Source of the DNA: Diprion similis
Taxonomy: Eukaryota; Arthropoda; Insecta; Hymenoptera; Diprionidae
Assembly (NCBI RefSeq): GCF_021155765.1
Contig: NC_060116.1
Span: 7,626,001 to 7,690,000 of the forward strand
Length of the DNA stretch: 64,000 nucleotides
Reading direction: 5' to 3'
Shown: piece after piece, positions 27,501 through 38,805 of the stretch
How the letters are laid out: every line of letters begins with the position of its first letter
Numbering within the stretch: the stretch's first letter is position 1
Translations under genes and position numbers: made by a program
The notes under the pieces: generated by a model
Databases searched by the model: none
What the model saw: the letters and a program-made list of their open reading frames with translations, nothing else
Told to the model about the DNA's origin: nothing

Positions 27501-29944
27501 ATTTCTCTGCTGCTGGTCCTAGGCTATTTTTCATGTGTTTTCTGAGTTCCTGGGCGACGAATTAGTCTAAAAAGCGTCATACGGATCGATTTCCAGACAA
27601 AAGATTTTTCGGCCAAAAAAAATCCAAGGCTAACCCCTTTGCATTTTTCGCGAAAATTTCGACGACTTTGAAAAGTGCTGCAATTAATTCTTTAGGGTAC
27701 TATTCCGACGTGATTTTGCGAGAGGAATCGATTAATCGCAGTCCCGATACGCTGCGAGCAACACCTGCAAAGTTACAGCCGAAAAACTGCAGATTTTCAT
27801 CGTCATTTCTCTGCTGCTGGTCCTAGGCTATTTTTCATGTGTTTTCTGAGTTCCTGGGCGTCGAATTAGTCTAAAAAGCGTCATACGGATCGATTCCCAG
27901 ACAAAAGATTTTTCGGCCAAAAAAAATCCAAGGCTAACCCCTTTGCATTTTTGGCGAAAATTTCGACGACTTTGAAAAGTGCTGCAATTAATTCTTGAGG
28001 GTACTATTCCGACGTGATTTTGCGAGAGGAATCGATTAATCGCAGTCCCGATACGCTGCGAGCAACACCTGCAAAGTTACAGCCGAAAAACTGCAGATTT
28101 TCATCGTCATTTCTCTGCTGCTGGTCCTAGGCTATTTTTCATGTGTTTTCTGAGTTCCTGGGCGTCGAATTAGTCGAAAAAGCGTCATACGGATCGATTC
28201 CCAGACAAAAGATTTTTCGGCCAAAAAAAATCCAAGGCTAACCCCTTTGCATTTTTGGCGAAAATTTCGACGACTTTGAAAAGTGCTGCAATTAATTCTT
28301 TAGGGTACTATTCCGACGTGATTTTGCGAGAGGAATCGATTAATCGCAGTCCCGATACGCTGCGAGCAACACCTGCAAAGTTACAGCCGAAAAACTGCAG
28401 ATTTTCATCGTCATTTCTCTGCTGCTGGTCCTAGGCTATTTTTCATGTGTTTTCTGAGTTCCTGGGCGTCGAATTAGTCTAAAAAGCGTCATACGGATCG
28501 ATTCCCAGACAAAAGATTTTTCGGCCAAAAAAAATCCAAGGCTAACCCCTTTGCATTTTTGGCGAAAATTTCGACGACTTTGAAAAGTGCTGCAATTAAT
28601 TCTTTAGGGTACTATTCCGACGTGATTTTGCGAGAGGAATCGATTAATCGCAGTCCCGATACGCTGCGAGCAACACCTGCAAAGTTACAGCCGAAAAACT
28701 GCAGATTTTCATCGTCATTTCTCTGCTGCTGGTCCTAGGCTATTTTTCATGTGTTTTCTGAGTTCCTGGGCGTCGAATTAGTCTCAAAAGCGTCATACGG
28801 ATCGATTCCCAGACAAAAGCTTTTTCGGCCAAAAAAAATCCAAGGCTAACCCCTTTGCATTTTTGGCGAAAATTTCGACGACTTTGAAAAGTGCTGCAAT
28901 TAATTCTTTAGGGTGCTATTCCGACGTGATTTTGCGAGAGGAATCGATTAATCGCAGTCTCGATACGCTGCGAGCAACACCTGCAAAGTTACAGCCGAAA
29001 AACTGCAGATTTTCATCGTCATTTCTCTGCTGCTGGTCCTAGGCTATTTTTCATGTGTTTTCTGAGTTCCTGGGCGTCGAATTAGTCTAAAAAGCGTCAT
29101 ACGGATCGATTCCCAGACAAAAGATTTTTCGGCCAAAAAAATACCAAGGCTAACCCCTTTGCATTTTTGGCGAAAATTTCGACGACTTTGAAAAGTGCTG
29201 CAATTAGCTCTTTAGGGTACTATGCCGACGTGATTTTGCGAGAGGAATCGATTAATCGCAGTCCCGATACGCTGCGAGCAACACCTGCAAAGTTACAGCC
29301 GAAAAACTGCAGATTTTCATCGTCATTTCTCTGCTGCTGGTCCTAGGCTATTTTTCATGTGTTTTCTGAGTTCCTGGGCGTCGAATTAGTCTAAAAAGCG
29401 TCATACGGATCGATTCCCAGACAAAAGATTTTTCGGCCAAAAAAAATCCAAGGCTAACCCCTTTGCATTTTTGGCGAAAATTTCGACGACTCCGAAAAGT
29501 GCTGCAATTAATTCTTTAGGGTACTATTCTGACGTGATTTTGCGAGAGGAATCGATTAATCGCAGTCTCGATACGCTGCGAGCAACACCTGCAAAGTTAC
29601 AGCCGAAAAACTGCAGATTTTTATCGTCATTTCTCTGCTGCTGGTCCTAGGCTATTTTTCACGTGTTTTCTGAGTTCCTGGGCGTCGAATTAGTCTAAAA
29701 AGCGTCATACGGATCGATTCCCAGACAAAAGATTTTTCGGCCAAAAAAAATCCAAGGCTAACCCCTTTGCATTTTTGGCGAAAATTTTGACGACTTTAAA
29801 AAGTGCTGCCATTAATTCTTTAGGGTACTATTCCGACGTGATTTTGTGAGAGGAATCGATTAATCGCAGTCCCGATACGCTGCGAGCACTACCTGCAAAG
29901 TTACAGCCGAAAAACTGCAGATTTTCATCGTCATTTCTCTGCTG

Positions 29945-30330
29945 ATGGTCCTACGCTTTTTTTACGTGTTTTTTGAGTTCCATGGGTCCCAATTAGCCAA
30001 GAAACGGTCATACAAATCAATTTGGAGACCTCAAATTTTCGGCTCCAAAAATCGCAAAAAAAGTAAGGCAAACCCCTTTGGATTTTTGACGAAAATTTCG
30101 ACGACTTTGAAAAGTTCTGCAATTAATTCTTTAGGGCACTATTCCGACGTATTTTTGCGAGAGAAATCGATCAAGCGCAGTCCCAATACTCTGCGAGCAA
30201 CGGATCGAAAGTTACAGCCAACAAATAGGAAAATTTTCGGCTCCGAAATCGACGAAAAAAGTAAGGCCAGTCCCCTTTTGATTTTTTCCGAAAATCTTGA
30301 CGACTTCGAAAAGTGCTGCAATTTATTTGT
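29945..30330. repeat. Degenerate edge monomers of the satellite
   Basis: Unit 99 (from 29,793) stays close to consensus until about 29,944 and then changes abruptly: the second half is only loosely alignable and carries small indels. The next ACTTTGAAAA is at 30,104, giving a 311-bp unit. The following unit is only 199 bp (30,104-30,302), because about 105 bp are missing between the TTACAGCC block and the ATTTTCGGC block. A last partial unit begins at 30,303 and fades by about 30,330. The open frame of 176 codons across this zone (29,945-30,475, + strand) comes from mutated satellite and is not a gene. Confidence 0.9.
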
Positions 30331-31005
30331 TAATCACGCTGCAGGCAGAGGATGGAGTGTCGTAGTAGAAAAACCAGGAAATATCGGAGTATTTTTGCAG
30401 CACTCGATGATTCATCATTGCGCACGTTTTATTGCATTCAAGACCCCTTCATTCGACCCTAAAGATTGCGAATAAACGAGTTCTCTCATGAACAACGGTT
30501 CAAAAATTCTGGTCCAAATACACAGAATCCGCGATGGGCTTTCGAAAAGGTGGGGAAAAGAAATGACAAATTCGTAGCTTCAACGGCTCAGTGTATTTAA
30601 CATGCCTTATTTGGTGTACAAGTGTTTGAGTGTTAGTGTGTCGTATTTCATTTAATCGAGAAATATATTCCAAGTAAATGACAAAGATGACTGCAAAATT
30701 GTGATTCAATATGACATAAGAAATGTAATTATCATATGTGGACAAAATTGTACAATATACCTAGTCTTGAGCAGAATATGATACATTCTATACGAAAACT
30801 TTTAATATTAGAGTTTTAAAATCGAGCTGAAGTTTCGGTCCGCTCACAGGTGCAACAGGCCTTTGCAGGACACATTGTATGGTGCATAATAATATACTAT
30901 CGGTATCTTGTGTAACCTGTAATGAAATAAACAAACAATCATTAATTAATGTATTATCTGTACTTTTTCAAATATTGCTCGGTTGCCTTTCTAAATTCCT
31001 TTCTC
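30331..31005. other. Intergenic stretch between satellite edge and orphan monomer
   Basis: About 675 bp of AT-rich single-copy-looking sequence. I see no convincing reading frame, RNA gene or repeat. Confidence 0.5.
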
Positions 31006-31216
31006 AGACTCCTGGGGGCCCAATTACTCTAGAAAGTATCACACTATTCGACACAAAGACCACAGATTTTTGTCTCAAAAAAATGTTACCTCGTCGGATT
31101 TTCGGCCTAAATATTGACGACTGTGAAAAATGGCGGAAACAATTCTTCTATGCACTATATCAACGTAATTTTTTGAGAGGAAGCGATCGCGCGCAGTCCC
31201 AATACTACGGGCAATG
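31006..31216. repeat. Orphan, highly diverged satellite monomer
   Basis: Blocks matching the satellite appear in the right order and spacing: GACTCCTGGGGGCCCAATTA (consensus GAGTTCCTGGGCGTCGAATTA), a TCTAGAAAG block, ACAGATTTTTG, GACGACTGTGAAAAATGGC, CAATTCTTCTATGCACTAT and CGCAGTCCCAATACT. It covers roughly two thirds of a unit with heavy divergence, and lies about 0.7 kb outside the last edge copy. It shares CCCAATTA and GCGCAGTCCCAATACT with the edge copies at 29,945-30,330, against the array consensus. Confidence 0.8.
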
Positions 31217-32346
31217 GATGAAGACATAGTGTCAAAAAACGAAACATTATCTTTGTCCATAATCTGCTATTGGTACCACGCTCCTTCTGATGTTTTCACG
31301 TTTGCATATCAAAAACAAAAAGTTAATTCTATTGAATTGTTGATTTTACCGTTTTTCCTAGGCATAGATAATATTAGATATACATTCATGGTCCTTGTTT
31401 ATCGGTACAAGATGAAAATACTCGATGTTATGTTCATCCTAAATATTTGATGTGCGTTCAAAGCGATTCTATTAACAGTATAAAATATACGTATGGCTAC
31501 ATCTAGGTTACTAATAATTGCAATGTAATCTAGTATAATGTTTATACCATACCCTTGCAATTTCATTTTTGATTTCTCCAATAATTCCATTATCCGCTAT
31601 TCGCTTCGAGTCCTCAATCATCCTGGGGCTCTTCACCGACCGGGTGACCCTCCCTTTTTCCAGAAGAGGAACAGCTTTAAGAGGATAGTGCGGTGGAACA
31701 ATTGAAGAGTGGATATCAGTGATTTCATTTCTTCTTGTACTTTTTCCCCCTTTCATTGCCGGGAAGCACTTGTTTGAAGTTGGCTTTTGTTCAAGTAAAA
31801 ACAAAAAATTATACGAACACACACATACACATACACACACTCGTATACTTTTTCCAGGCCACGTCGAGATTCACTCGTGCACCACGTTATTGTGCTCCCG
31901 GTTCACTTTCCAGCACTGGGATCCGTCTAGCAGGAGTCAATTTCACCCTGGTCTTCCAGTCGTTTAATTAAAAGCCAGTGTTCCCTGGACCGTCGTTTCT
32001 TTGGACTTTTTGAAATCGGGACCAAGAATCGTTTCGCGTATAACCTAGAGTCAGAGAGACTCGAGGTCGAACGATCAACGGAACCCGGGGTTGCCTTCGA
32101 GAAGGAATTATTTCCTCCCTGCAAGCTTGTTTAAAAACTTTCACGGTCTCGCGGAATCCCTACTTTGTAACAATTTCCAACCCCGGTGACATATACATGC
32201 GTAGGTACATACATATATGTGTGTATATATTTTATGTTTTGTTTTCTTGAGGGGAATAAGTTATTACGCCTGCGGCACATTGTTCCAAATTCCTGACGTT
32301 ATTCACTCGAAAGTATCTTTTTTTTCTCCTCACTTTTCTCTTACAG
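31217..32346. other. Intergenic or intronic DNA with an (AC)n microsatellite
   Basis: There is no supported gene. A short AC-rich microsatellite lies at 31,817-31,840. Frames of 60-110 codons on both strands look random. If the candidate exons downstream are real, this may be upstream or intronic sequence of that gene. Confidence 0.4.
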
Positions 32347-32459
32347 AGATCAAAGAGCGGATCAATACTCCTGCGTCGATTCCCCGCGTCGTTTCGCACC
32401 ACCTAGTTCAGATGTATGCTTGCTGCATGGAAAACGTGTGCGTATACGAGGAGTTGAAA
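32347..32459 (+). CDS. Candidate internal exon A of an unrecognised gene
   Basis: A strong polypyrimidine tract ends in CTCTTACAG just before 32,347, and a consensus donor, AAA then GTAAGA, follows at 32,460. The 113 bp between are open. They start with the last two bases of a codon and end on a codon boundary, encoding about 37 residues that include PRVVSHHLVQMYACCMENVC. Third positions are richer in G/C (23 of 37) than the AT-rich surroundings. I do not recognise the protein. No start codon exon is identified. It could also be a non-coding exon or chance. Confidence 0.3.
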
Positions 32460-33733
32460 GTAAGAAGCGATCTCATGACTGCAACTGCAGAAACGGTTTT
32501 GCGATCGGGATTAGAAGAGCGCTATGCGTTGCAGTCAGGGATTTATTCTTGTTCGCCAGCTTTTCCCCCTGTATATAAGGTTGTAAACGTTATACGTTTG
32601 AACGTCCACCGCCACAGCTAACGACTCAGTAGACTAATTAACCTAAATAGAGCAGGGCTCCGGGGTTCTAACAATTTACGAAAGCATTACGCAGGTTTTT
32701 GTCTCTCTCGAGGGATGGGGCTGAGGGAAAAACGCGGAAACCGTGAAAAATGAAGATGCGCCCGTCAGAACGTTGAGATAATGAGAGAGTAAATTGTTTA
32801 GGTAAGCTCATCAAAACCGCAAACTGCTTCTAAATGTTAATGCACGTTGAATTCGAATTGAACTATACATCCACCTTTCTCCCTTTTTTTTTCAAACACC
32901 GGAGGAAACGGTTAACGATTATAAACTGCAATCCTATTACGAAAACGAACCATTTATGGGTATAAGCAAATAAGAAGGTTTAGCCGACAAGTTTCAAGGG
33001 GGTTTTGTACTGCGAATTGATTGAAAACAAAATAATCATCCGAACTATTAAACGATTGTTTTATTTATTTTATAGTTTACCTCACGCTTGCACGTAAAAC
33101 TTTACAGCGCATTGCGGCACATTATCCAATATATTTGCACTGAATATTCAGATTAATTTCATACGCAATGTGAATTTCTACCACCGCAATGTAATATGGT
33201 TATAATTTTGAAGCTATCGAAACTGGGGTAGATATTACGAACAGATAAATTCTTCTGCTCTTGAATCACGTGGAGATATGAAATGAATTATAATGGCGTA
33301 AATTCTCCGGTCGATGTTTAACCGGCTAGTGCCTAATTCTCTGTGATTCATACTACTTCACTATTATTTCATCATCCTGAAACGGTATCTGCAATTATTT
33401 CATAGTAACATCGATGTTACCGTGTATCGCTAACGTACCGTGTGCATAATGGCCAAATTAGAGCAAAGTGAAGTATAGTTATTTCGATTTTAGGGGAACG
33501 ATACGGAATCTTTCACAGGCTTCGACAATCCATCTCTATGCCTGTACATATATTTTCTGTAATACATTTAAGTATAGAGAATGCGAAAATATACTGTCGA
33601 TACGAGGTGACTGGGATATCCTTGGCATTTTCATTTGATGAAAAAATTTTTGAAGAAGAGATTCTGCAAGATTGAAGAAGTTCACAGTGTAATCGTGAGC
33701 GGAGATTTTATCCAGTCCTAACGAGAATTTCAG
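32460..33733. other. Putative intron or intergenic DNA
   Basis: About 1.27 kb between candidate exons A and B. It is AT-rich with no strong reading frame or repeat. It would be the intron if the two exons belong to one gene. Confidence 0.3.
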
Positions 33734-33880
33734 GAGGCCGTCATCAGGGTGGTGAGCGAGGCGCTCCTCGAAGGAGGAGAAAAAAAGGGTCAAGTTAAAT
33801 TAGAAAGATTTTCAGAGGTGCCGTTATTACAAGATGCGGATAAGCGAAATCTGCGATGCATCAAATTTAATGGCCGGGGT
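33734..33880 (+). CDS. Candidate internal exon B of an unrecognised gene
   Basis: A CTAAC branch-point-like motif and TTTCAG precede 33,734, and a GTGAGT donor starts at 33,881. The 147-bp interval is open and exactly 49 codons, phase 0 at both ends, so it is phase-compatible with candidate exon A. The first part reads EAVIRVVSEALLEGG with mostly G/C third positions, like a coding amphipathic helix. The rest includes KLERFSEVPLLQDADKRNL. No family is recognised. A minus-strand frame over the same DNA (33,536-33,793) is the main alternative. Confidence 0.3.
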
Positions 33881-36180
33881 GTGAGTTTGACGTCAGGACG
33901 GTATAAGCTGGCTGATTTGAAATTTTCTATGCGCATAAAATTGAATGGGTTGTCATCAAATCACCCCACAGTAGAGACGTAAGCGACGACAATTTCAAAA
34001 GAGACTGAGAAATTATTCGGTCTAGGTACAGGGATTCCGTCTCATTTGCTAAGCTCTTTATCCAGCCGCGCACATTGCCCAGAAAAAATAAAGAAGAGGC
34101 ACCGAGTATTCGATAGCTGGTGTGTGCAGAGCCATCCCCGATCAGGGCCTAGAAAAATACGAATCCGATGAAACTAGATAAAAATTGAAGGGGTGATAAA
34201 ACTGAGGCTTATAGTTCGATTTGTACCATGCTCAACGCTTCGTTGGCGGATTTTTCTATCTCTCCTTATTTCTGTTATCACGTGAAGAAAAAAGAAGAAG
34301 AATAAGAAGGAGAAGGAAAATAAAGGAAAAGAAAAAAGTGAATAGTCAGGGGAGAAAACTACCCAAGGATATTTGCGGGCCCTGGTCGTCTGTAATCTCA
34401 GCACGCTTATACTTTCCTCTCGATTGACGTTTTACGATAGAAAAGAAAGTCCAGTTCGCGCACGTCAAAGAATAGATGAAAAGTAAACGTGAAACGAGTC
34501 GTAACATATATAACAATCCCCTGATGCATGTAAGAAAACATAGTTTTTCTTCTCAAGTTTCGCTTTTTCGATCACGACTTCGCCATTCTCTCCAAATTTA
34601 TACAACAGGTCAATGAGGGTGGGGGAGGAGACGTTGCCTCTCTGCATGTCTCGTTAATTTCACACACCAAGGTTTCACCGACAGCGAAGGAATTATAGTC
34701 ACGTCTGTGACACTTTGCGACTGAAAGCGGTTCCAAACCGGGGTTAATTCATCCGCAGCAGGGAAACAGATGCAACTTTCGGTCTCGTCGGGGCCTCAGC
34801 GAGTCCCACACGTGTCATGAAGCCACAAAACCACGATAACGGGGCTCAGGACTTGCCTAGACGAGTAGAAAAGTCATCCCCTATTCATGAGTCGAGTTTG
34901 TTGTCCTTAATCCCACGAAACAGACAAATTATACAACGTACCAGGGATAAAGGACGCGTAGATCCAGGTTCGACGCGTCTCGACACTCGTTGATATTCAA
35001 AATGAGCTGTAAGCATGCGTGCTTTACTGCGCCCTCGAGATAAACTCCGATTGCATAATGCCCGAATGATTTATTCCTGCTTCATTTCATTTTATCGGGC
35101 TGTAAAAATCACTCGCAGAATTTGCCGAGTTGATAAATTTCACCGCGGAATTCCCACGGAAGTTGGGTTCCAATAAACTTATATAACATGTATGATGTAA
35201 CGAGGTGATAAGAGAAAAAATAAACCCGAGTTCTAGTACCCGAATAATGGTAATTCTTCTCATTCGCAACTCACTTAAATACGACGTGAAACGATGACTC
35301 GAGATAATAAGAATGGTTTTCATTTCCACCTTCGCGTAATGGACGAGTCTATTCCATCGATTGCCGCGAGATTGCGTCGAAAGTAGGCGCGCATCTCTAG
35401 GTACAAATAGTCGATGAGGAGAGGAAGCTAAGGATAAGGGGGCTTCTCCCATTTTCGCAGGACGGAATTGTCTGGCGCAAGGAGAGAATGGAAAATGAGT
35501 TTTATAGGATGATCGGGCAGAAGTGGTTGTCAGTAGACGGAGGCGAGGTTCGGGGTCGCGGGGGCGTCGCGGCATAACGACTGCATTCAGTTTGAGTGCT
35601 TGCAGGCTCCAATTGTTCGGTATTTGCGAGAGCTTATCGTTAGTCGTGCTTGTATTGATATTTGAGTGGTAGCAAAATGCCCAGAGTGCCTCCTCGGTCG
35701 CAACAATAACATGCACCATATGTAGGTACACTCGACCAGGCGTGGTTCGTAGCGTGCGCTTCACTGGGAGACCCTGTGCACTTTAGATTTCTCGCCAAAA
35801 TCAATCCGAAAGCCTCGAGCGACGAACTAATCCATTACGCAGTAAAATTTTCTCCGTACCGCATTGAAGCAGGCAGGAACTAGAATAGATATGGAATGTG
35901 AAGATTGTCCAGTAATTGCGGCAGCATTGGCACAAGTCGGAGTTTCTTGCGTAAGCACAACAAAACACCTATTGCCGAAGTTTTGGGTGATCTCGGTATA
36001 TTAACCGGTTCTACGAGGGAGTGAAGTAAGGCCTGCGAGCCGTGATGGTTCGAAATACGTCTTAGCCACGCGCCCATATCCCATAATGTGATGTACGTGT
36101 TATCACGTAATAATGGTAGCCCATAAGCCTGGGCTGGCTGAGCCATGAAAATAAGCTTACCGCCTATTAGGCCCATTATG
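33881..36180. other. Non-coding DNA, no supported gene
   Basis: It holds a purine-rich low-complexity tract (34,284-34,338, GAA/GGA-rich) and a minus-strand open frame of 225 codons (35,087-35,764). That frame is the longest outside the satellite, but it shows no recognisable domain and is basic and low-complexity in places. I would not call it a gene on this evidence. Confidence 0.35.
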
Positions 36181-36470
36181 CGACGCGGGAACTAGCACCT
36201 GCCAGCTTTCGCGAAAAGGCTTCACCATCTCGTTCTCTCCCAGTCTCTCTTTTCTCTCCCCTCGCCTAGAGTGCTCGACGCTGGCGGTGAACGCATTCAT
36301 TCACCCGCGGTGTCGGACGAGCGCTCGCTCGGATGTGAAGTGAAAGCTTGCGTGCTTTTTTCGATTCCCTTTTTGTGAGATTTTTTCCTCTCCATGTTTC
36401 GAACCCCGTGACACGTACGCGACAACGCGGTTTACCGTTTAATTTTGCGGGATAAAAGTCGTCATTTTTT
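36181..36470. promoter_or_regulatory. CpG- and CT-rich promoter-like patch
   Basis: This stretch is clearly richer in G+C and CpG than its surroundings. It has a CT/GAGA-type pyrimidine tract at about 36,224-36,262 followed by CpG-rich sequence (GCTCGACGCTGGCGGTGAAC, GGACGAGCGCTCGCTCGG). Such patches often mark housekeeping or developmental promoters or first exons in insects. No TATA box or coding exon could be tied to it, so orientation and target gene are unknown. Confidence 0.25.
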
Positions 36471-38805
36471 CAAACGTGACCTGAATCGCTCCCGTTCATT
36501 TTTAAACCTCGCCACCGCGCGCGTATCGCCGTAAGCTCGAAGCCAGGGCGACGGATGTTTTTTCTCCGTTGCGGCTTGGCCGGAAGATCTGAAGGATAAA
36601 AAATCCTTCCCTACCGCCTCGACTATAATATCTCTGTGTAAACAGTCCGATAACGTATCTAATATACCTGACCACTCTCTGTAGTAGCGAAATGCTCCGG
36701 GAGTGGCAGGTTGACAAACAACGGTAATAATTATTACGAACCGGACCGCGCGCAAACCCCTAGCTACACAGTGACCACTGTAATATTCACCGTTGTTCTG
36801 GAAACTGACATAAAAAGCAAATATGTACACCAAATCCTTGCCCCTACGGTCCAAATACTCTCCCTGTCTTCCGTCATGCGACGAAACTCACTAATCAACT
36901 AAACAACGCTGAAGTTACACAGGATCGTTGTGCAAACGCGTCTTGTTGAAAACTGATCGAAAGCAAGACATTTTTCGATTGCAGCGAAGAGTAGGAAAGA
37001 AATTGGGCGAATTCGTTTCTCTAACGTCAAAGTATCGTGGGACACGATAGATTCTGATATCCCCGAACAGTTTCGAAAGACTCACTATAAATTGGTCGAA
37101 TAAAATAAACACGCGAGTTTCGCGCCTTCGCAGTATTCTTTTATTTGGCCGTACCGGTGAAATCTCCGATTCTTCGCGGATCAGAAAGTTGATTCGGTGT
37201 CGACGGATGCGATAAACAAACATCAGAAGCCGGACGTATATCGACGAGGGGGTGATGTTGCAAAACCGTTTCAACATTCTTCTCGGGTTAACCCCGTAGT
37301 TCTTCGACTCAATTTCCACCTGCGATGTCTTTTTTCTCACTGCCTCTGGGGGCGAGTATCGCTGTCACTTTTATTTACGGTATAAGGTATTGTTCTTGAA
37401 CCGAATGAAAATCCTAAAAGCTGTGACAGGGAACTACTACTGGGCGTGAAATACCAACTTTTCCCAGGGACGAGCGATCCTTGCCATGCTGCTGCGGCGT
37501 TGCCATCGATTCTTCCGAACTACGTGAACGGGATAGTTTTAATTAATTTGTTTCACTGCCTTGTTCCTCGTTAGCTCAAAATTGGCGTCACCATTCTATA
37601 CCCATAGCCATCCAGAGAGGCGGTCCCTCTTTGCGAAACTTCAAACTAACCCCTGCCATTCGATTGTCATTCCTTACTAATTGCGTCACGTGCCTCGAGG
37701 CAATGGAAGGAGAAGCTGGGGAGAAGGTTTCCCTGTCTGTTAATTAATGAAAAAATATTATTTCTGCTGTATCGAGTGTTTGCGTCATTCATTTATTTAT
37801 CTATATTTTTAGCATGTTTTTATTATTCTGATATCATATCTACACACCTATATCGTCGAAGCAGATATCGATTGACGCAACATTTGCGCTCGATCTGCAG
37901 CAGTAATCATTGATCTGAGTAAATATTTGACTCTCAGTATATGATACGGGTAACTGAGTAACGGTCAGAACCTGATTTATGGCAAATCAAAGGCTCTTGA
38001 ATTCACCGAGTCTTACCCCGTCCCCGCAATTCGATGATCAATCGTCTGAATATTGATCAGATCGTCATCGAGACGGTACACAGAATATAACATATAACGT
38101 ACAGTTAACAGAGTTGATGTAGCGCGCGTTCATCATAGAAGACAGTGCGATTAAATCGGATGGCGAAAATTGAAATTACATTCAAAAGAAAAGAAGTAGG
38201 TCTCGCGAAAAGGGAAGAAAAAAAATCATTAGCACCGTAGAATGGTAAGGAATTTTCGAGGGTGTCTTACCGAAAGCAGAAAATTCAAGGTTTGAGTTGA
38301 GAGTACGACAATTAGAAGAGTACGAGCCCTTTTTTCAATTTAGCCAACGGGTCACGTAACCTCAACATTCCCTCCCTTCCGAGGACATAGGAATTGGGAA
38401 GAAGAATTGAACGGTTGGCTCGCGAAATCCCAATTCCGTCGGCCCAGCCTCGTCGAGTTTCGTTTTTAGCGTCCAGCGCATCTACCGGATGAATCTCTTC
38501 TCCCACTTCTCCACTTCACCACTTCTCCACCTCGCCCATTCCACCGTCAACCTCGTAAATCCGACGAGGGCGAATTAATTTCTTTTTATTTCCCGAGAGA
38601 CGGGCAGTTGTAATTATTAAAGTGGTTTCCGTCGGTTTTTCGCAACACTGCAGGGATGCATCGACCGAAAAACTGGCAGTTCAAGGGGAGTGAGGGAGGG
38701 AATGGGGAGGTGGAATCGGGAAACAGCAAACGTAAAGCTGCACTAGAGCCTGCGATAGAAAGTCGGCCATTAACCATATTGGCCCACTTACAACCAATAT
38801 TGAGC
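36471..38805. other. Non-coding DNA, no supported gene
   Basis: Minus-strand frames of 130 and 141 codons occur (36,462-36,854 and 36,915-37,340), but their composition looks random and they lack motifs. The stretch may be intron or intergenic sequence of a gene whose exons I cannot identify. Confidence 0.35.

Larger units (their letters stand above)
1..29944. repeat. 304-bp satellite DNA tandem array (at least 98 units)
   Basis: The motif ACTTTGAAAAGTGCTGC recurs at 1, 305, 609, 913, 1217 and so on, and unit 99 starts at 29,793. That is exactly 98 x 304 bp, so there is no net insertion or deletion over almost 30 kb. Copies differ only by scattered substitutions, such as CCCAGAC / CCGAGAC / CCGTGAC, TTTTTGGCG / TTTTTCGCG and ATCGTCAT / ATCCTCAT. 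The array begins mid-unit at base 1, so it extends beyond the window. All frames carry stops and 304 is not a multiple of 3, so it encodes no protein. The unit contains the palindrome CGATTAATCG, an AvrII-type CCTAGG and a CGAAA-A-TTTCG inverted repeat. I found no good CENP-B box. The size and homogeneity are typical of centromeric or subtelomeric satellites, but the location is inference. Confidence 0.98.

Noticed and set aside
1-29944. CRISPR-like array
   Set aside because: Units are uniform 304-bp repeats with no unique spacers, in a eukaryotic context.
29945-30475. 176-codon open frame at the satellite edge
   Set aside because: It runs through degenerate monomers with repeat-derived composition; no motif and no independent coding signal.
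35880-36176. 98-codon minus-strand open frame
   Set aside because: Protein-like at first sight, but no family, no upstream signals and no splice support.
37468-37521. Possible third exon (after CTTTTCCCAG) continuing candidate exons A and B
   Set aside because: Short, with a weak donor (GTGAAC) and no clear third-position bias.
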